Shown: in pieces, positions 44,280-48,905 of the stretch
Position numbering within the stretch: the first letter of the stretch is position 1
How the letters are laid out: each line of letters starts with the position of its first letter
DNA from: Nemertoderma westbladi
Lineage: Eukaryota > Xenacoelomorpha > Nemertodermatida > Nemertodermatidae
DNA: 48,905 bases
Assembly (NCBI GenBank): GCA_032718475.1
Contig: JAUCBJ010008012.1
Location: 1-48,905 of the forward strand
Direction: 5' to 3'
Program-made: the position numbers and the translations under genes
Notes under the pieces: model-generated
Database searches by the model: none
The model's input: only the letters and a program-made list of their open reading frames with translations
What the model was told of the DNA's origin: nothing

Positions 44280-46649
44280 GCTTCAAATTTAGTAATTCAA
44301 TTCCATTCACAGTACAAGTATATAATACCGGTAACACCCACCCATTGTTAAACAAAAAGCCATACTCAATAGGCCTATAGTTTGTGAAGTGTTGCGAAAC
44401 GGCAATATCAACCGTTGTTATGATACCGGTACCTGAAGTATTCAAAATGTTGGTGTTTAGCTAAGTTTTAGTTGATTTTAAATTATTACTTAACTAAAAC
44501 ACCTCAAAATTAGTTGAAATAATTAGGTAATTTGTCATTTATATTTATTTATTTGGGTTTAGTTCTACGGTTTCCTTTTGTATAGGCCAATATATTGCGG
44601 ATTCTAAATAGTTACCGATAACTTAATTGTTGACTACAGTTATGTTCCACCTCGCCGGTGGCGGTGGGACTTTACCGACAGATGATGCGTATAACATAGG
44701 GAGCCGCAGCTATTTAGTTGATGAATTGTCAGGTTAGTGGAAAATCAAGTTATAGCCTAGGTAAGTTGTAATGGTGTGGGTCACGTGTAATAGTGTGAAG
44801 CATTACCATACCGTTACCATTACATGTAGTGATCGCGTGAAACACTAAACACATTAGGCAAACAGACGGTTCCTTTCTCTTGGCTGTTACCTGTAAGGGA
44901 GGAGTGAAAGTGAGCTGCTAAACTAGGTTTGTTTACTCTCACTGTACAACCAAAAGCAATATCCTATGAGCGGGTAATCATGGGGGGGGCGGGGTCGTTT
45001 ATATTATATTATTCAGAATTGAAATTAATAACAACACACTTAAATTGATTAATCAAATACAATGTCTTATATATTTGAAGTCAATAAAGTGTTAATAAAA
45101 TGTGTCTTAATGGACCATTACCAACAGCTCTTTCCAAAATTAGGAATTTTTGACATTTTGGCTATTTTCAATATTTTCATCTAAAATATGAAAAATTAAA
45201 AAAATTATACCAGGGAATGGCAGAGTCCGAAAATGCACTAAATATTATGTAATATTATTATATAATATTTATGCTAACAAGAACCCTCAGTATTTATACC
45301 ACATGAATATCACGCTGATATTCGCATGCAACTCTGAATTAAAACAACCTTTTAGTTTGTCTATTTTGACTTTTTCATCACTAAATTCCCTACTACTTAT
45401 TTTATTTTTTACTCAATTTTCCCAGACATATACCAAAATGTTGAGCAGCTTTAGGGCTACAATCGTGATTATTGGTTTTGTAAAACATGGCCATTTGGAT
45501 CTTCTAGACCCGATTTTGTAACTGCTACCCTTTGTCTATCACAAAATGTTTGATTCCCAACATATAGCCCGAACATACTAAAACCCCCATCCATACACAT
45601 TAATATATTGTTCAAAAACAATAATTTTATACCGAATTTTTTTTATAGAAAATAGCCTACACGCCGGTATGCCATTGTGTCAAACTCTTAGAAGGAGAAC
45701 TTTAACCCAGGTGGTATTACTGATCCTTAAATATTTTACATATAAAAACCTGAAAATGTATATCCGGTACAAATGTCGAAAACAACCGACCTGCACAAAT
45801 AAAGTGCCATATTTTTCGAACAAACGGGTTTACGAATCAAACGATACGATGCATCTTGCATCTCTAGTGTGCGGCGGGCCTTAGGGGTGGGCGTATTGAT
45901 AGGGCCGGCATTTGTTAGGTTTATCGTAAAATAATATTTTCAGGTGCTTCCATTAAACATGTCATAAAAGACAAAATTGAATTATCAGCCATAAATGCAT
46001 TTTAGAGTTGTTTAGAAACTCTTAAATTGTTCTAGAATATAGATAATTTTATACTGCTGAATTGAAGTGTTACATTATAGCGAATCATAAGTTACAACGG
46101 CCACTCATACAATAGGCCCATCATGGCTTGGTAGGCCTAATATTAAATGCTTCACCACATTTTAACTGCCTGTTAACGTTGTAGGCCTACTGCTAAATAT
46201 CCCTTATTACCCGTGCACACACCTTAAATCCACTTGATAGTGTGTGGTGTGCAGAAAGGATATTAATTCAAATAGGATTCATAATATTATAGTGGAGGGG
46301 CCTAGTGGATTTTTTACATAATACATTTTCTTGTCCTTTTAAATCACTTATTATGTCCGTTTATTTTAACTTTTTGTCAGTTTTTTTTAGTAATTTTCTC
46401 GATTTAGGTTCTCCGGCACTACTGCTTTTCTTCTTACCTACCAGTATCAGTACCGGTATGAATAAAGAGCGGTATAATATATAAGAGTAAATGTAAAGTT
46501 TAAACCCAAGAAAGAAGCTATCCAATATATCCATACTTAGTTTTCATAGTAATCCAAGTTTCAGAATATTATAGCTTTATAATAGATTTGGGGTAATGGT
46601 CCCGTTAAATTTGTCTCCCATTCCATTTAGATCGTGAAAATAATTTGTA
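44280..46649. other. Gene-free stretch
   Basis: No gene recognised. It contains a G8/CGGGG cluster at about 44982 and scattered AGGCCTA and ACCGGTA motifs; short open frames have no recognisable features. Confidence 0.5.
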
Positions 46650-46669
46650 CCCCCCCCCCCCCCCCCCCC
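46650..46669. repeat. Poly(C) tract, 20 bp
   Basis: Twenty consecutive C. Confidence 0.95.
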
Positions 46670-47067
46670 GCTCCACTTCGAAATATAGTTTATACAATAA
46701 AAATATACATACCAGTACTAATCTATAAATTGCACGATATTTCGACCTTTGTTAATAGCGCGAAGCCATCTCATACATGTTATTCTTCATATCCACACAA
46801 CATATTGCATAATCTTCTATTGATTGTTTGTTCATCTCCCCCCCTGTCCCCATGGTAACCCACTCCCATCCCATTTCATCGCTCTTGTTTTAATCCTGAA
46901 TTATTGCTTTTTATCTGGCTAATAACTTAGATGATATATTAGTAACCTAACAGAACAAAATATCACGGCGTATCTGGCCGAAATATTACAAATCTCAAGC
47001 CAGATAAATGACGAAAATGTCTCGTACTGGGACTGGGCAAAATATTGGTATTCTTTCATTTTGAGTC

Positions 47068-47085
47068 GGGGGGGGGGGGGGGGGG
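47068..47085. repeat. Poly(G) tract, 18 bp
   Basis: Eighteen consecutive G. Confidence 0.95.
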
Positions 47086-47146
47086 ATTAGACCCACATCC
47101 CATCTCGGCGAATTAATATTTCGTCTCAATATTAAATAGGGAATTA

Positions 47147-47205
47147 AGGGAAAGGAGCAGGTTACAGTGGCACGTTATTCAAACAAAAATAATAAACAAA
47201 CGCAA
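47147..47205 (+). repeat. Copy of the dispersed ~60-bp motif
   Basis: AATTAAGGGAAAGGAGCAGG, TTACAGTGGCACGTTATTC, then AACAAAAATAATAAACAAAC. No gene is seen in 47206-48905. Confidence 0.75.
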
Positions 47206-48905
47206 AAAATACAATTACTCTAGAGGAGAAGCGAACTTTAGACCCTATTTATTTTAGATTTAATTATCGACGCCATTATTGCTAATAATCAACGTAGCGT
47301 CACGTACTGGGCACTTTTTCACTCAACTTAAACTGTATTTTTTTTTTGTTGAAGTTGCTTATTTTAATAACACTGAACTTCAAGCTTAAATATCTATGCC
47401 TATATACCTATTAGCACCTCATGAAACCCAGTTATCTCTCATAAAGATTAATATCGTTGTGAAAATTTTTCATTTATGTCCTGTAAGTGACAATTGTATT
47501 TTATTTTCCTAATATTCGCGGTGTTGATAAACATCTCCATTGACGAGAATGAGTCAAAAAAATGGGGCAAAGGATAACTCTTGAATTGTAAAGTTGAATA
47601 AAACAGCATGGCACGAACTTTTAGAGATAGAGTGATTTTCGTGGAGACAACCGTCAGTCACGTATTGGATTGAGTAAAGATATGGCATTCATTCATATTA
47701 TAATAATCTATGTAGATCCAGTTGTAGCAGATTATGATTCTAGTATTATCAGGTAGAAAAGTAGAACAATTCTAGTAGAACAGAATTTATATATTTTAGT
47801 GGCTACGATTCGTTTCACGAGTAGGCCTACACCTACTCGAGTTTTCTATAAAGCGCTACTTTATTAAACGTGATATAATACTTTCTTAATATTATTTTTT
47901 TCTGCGAGCCACTCCACAGAAAATGTTTCATTCTACAATACAAACTGAACATAATAATGTAGCAAATAAAATTGACATTTCCAACTCAATCCCTAGTATT
48001 ATTGTTTTCTAATTTTAATTTATATTTTTATTCTGAATATTATTTTATTGTACATTAAAGTCTGTGTTACTTCTTGGCTCGGCCCACAATATATTTAATT
48101 TAGGATGTCATCTGGACAGCTCAATCAATAACTTCAACTAGGTTTAGTTTTAGTCTATCTCATACGCTCTTCTGATTGGACGAGATGAACATTATTTAGA
48201 CCCAGACTCCCCAGCTACAGAGTATCTCTATCAAGACTCCCTACGCCTACATTAGGCTTGCACTAAACCTTATTTTATATCTTATCCAATATTCCCCACA
48301 CCAACCACTTACTTGTCCATTTGGGTTTCTTCAGGGAAGGATTGGTTGCAGGTTATTTTGCTATGATATCTGGGTATAGGCTTTTTATTTAGGCCTATTA
48401 TTGTTCTCATGGTGCATATTTTCGGCATTTCCTTGCTAAATCTGAATTGCACATTTCTATTTAAATTGGTATGAATTTTCCATAACCAGCAGTAATTGGT
48501 AAATCTTATTATTACCATGTGTAGTGCGACCGAATAGTCAAGGAAGCTTAGAAATAATTTAATCACAAAATCAAATTTAGTATTTCATAAAATTGTTAGT
48601 CGAGACATTTTACCTATCTTTCTACAAAGCAAAACACCTTATTTATTTACTTAAGATACAGCATGTTGATTTCATGTGCAAAACATACTCCTTCAGTCCG
48701 TCAGTCAGGGAAAATGAAGGGCTATTTCTATATTTTTTAAATCTAATAGAAAATTTAAATATATAATATTTATAATCCCGATGGTAGAACAGTTTAGGTA
48801 TAAACTTAGCTTCACAGTGTATCCCACCAGTACTCCTGCTTCCTGTAATACTGTAATCAGGTAATAGGTTGTAATAGTGATGTACCGGTAACAGGTAATG
48901 CCTAC

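Overview
The window is AT-rich, repeat-laden animal (metazoan) nuclear DNA. I infer this from two spliced or vertebrate-like eukaryotic genes (a CSDE1/Unr orthologue and a TMEM254 orthologue), type I membrane proteins with immunoglobulin-like domains, several LINE 3' ends, a tRNA-derived SINE, and many MITE and foldback elements. I cannot name the species. A marine invertebrate is a reasonable guess, but nothing here proves it.

Layout. 0-2.3 kb: a decayed CACTA/EnSpm-type transposase gene (minus strand) carrying a 434-bp tandem duplication. 2.3-7.5 kb: no host gene; minisatellites and a rearranged LINE 3' end. 7.5-9.3 kb: a tRNA-Gly-derived SINE, a 1,198-bp TA-flanked inverted-repeat element and a TTTTGGGGTA array. 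10.2-16.2 kb: CSDE1 in three coding exons (941 codons). Intron 2 is filled by a ~32-bp minisatellite whose unit matches the last coding bases of exon 2. 18.6-19.3 kb: a foldback element with 9-bp flanking repeats. 20.0-22.0 kb: a 36-bp satellite open in long frames on both strands. 22.2-25.0 kb: a 533-bp MITE, a 1.2-kb LTR-like element and a 924-bp foldback. 25.55-25.93 kb: single-exon TMEM254. 26-28.5 kb: a 289-bp MITE and other repeats. 28.8-30.2 kb and 35.9-37.7 kb: two minus-strand copies of an intronless immunoglobulin-superfamily receptor gene. The first is broken by a one-base frameshift, the second by a 359-bp solo-LTR-like insertion. Between them lie two LINE remnants and a 1.75-kb nested foldback. 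38-41 kb: three further LINE 3' ends. 41-48.9 kb: no gene seen; a long foldback, a 271-bp MITE with perfect 8-bp target duplications, homopolymer G/C tracts and SINE pieces.

Only CSDE1 (an RNA-binding translational regulator) and TMEM254 (a small membrane protein) look intact. No operon-like or pathway relationship is visible. The most interesting points are the CSDE1 intron minisatellite apparently seeded by coding sequence, the receptor pair whose N-terminal part diverges abruptly from a near-identical remainder, and a ~60-bp motif scattered through the window, once inside a MITE.
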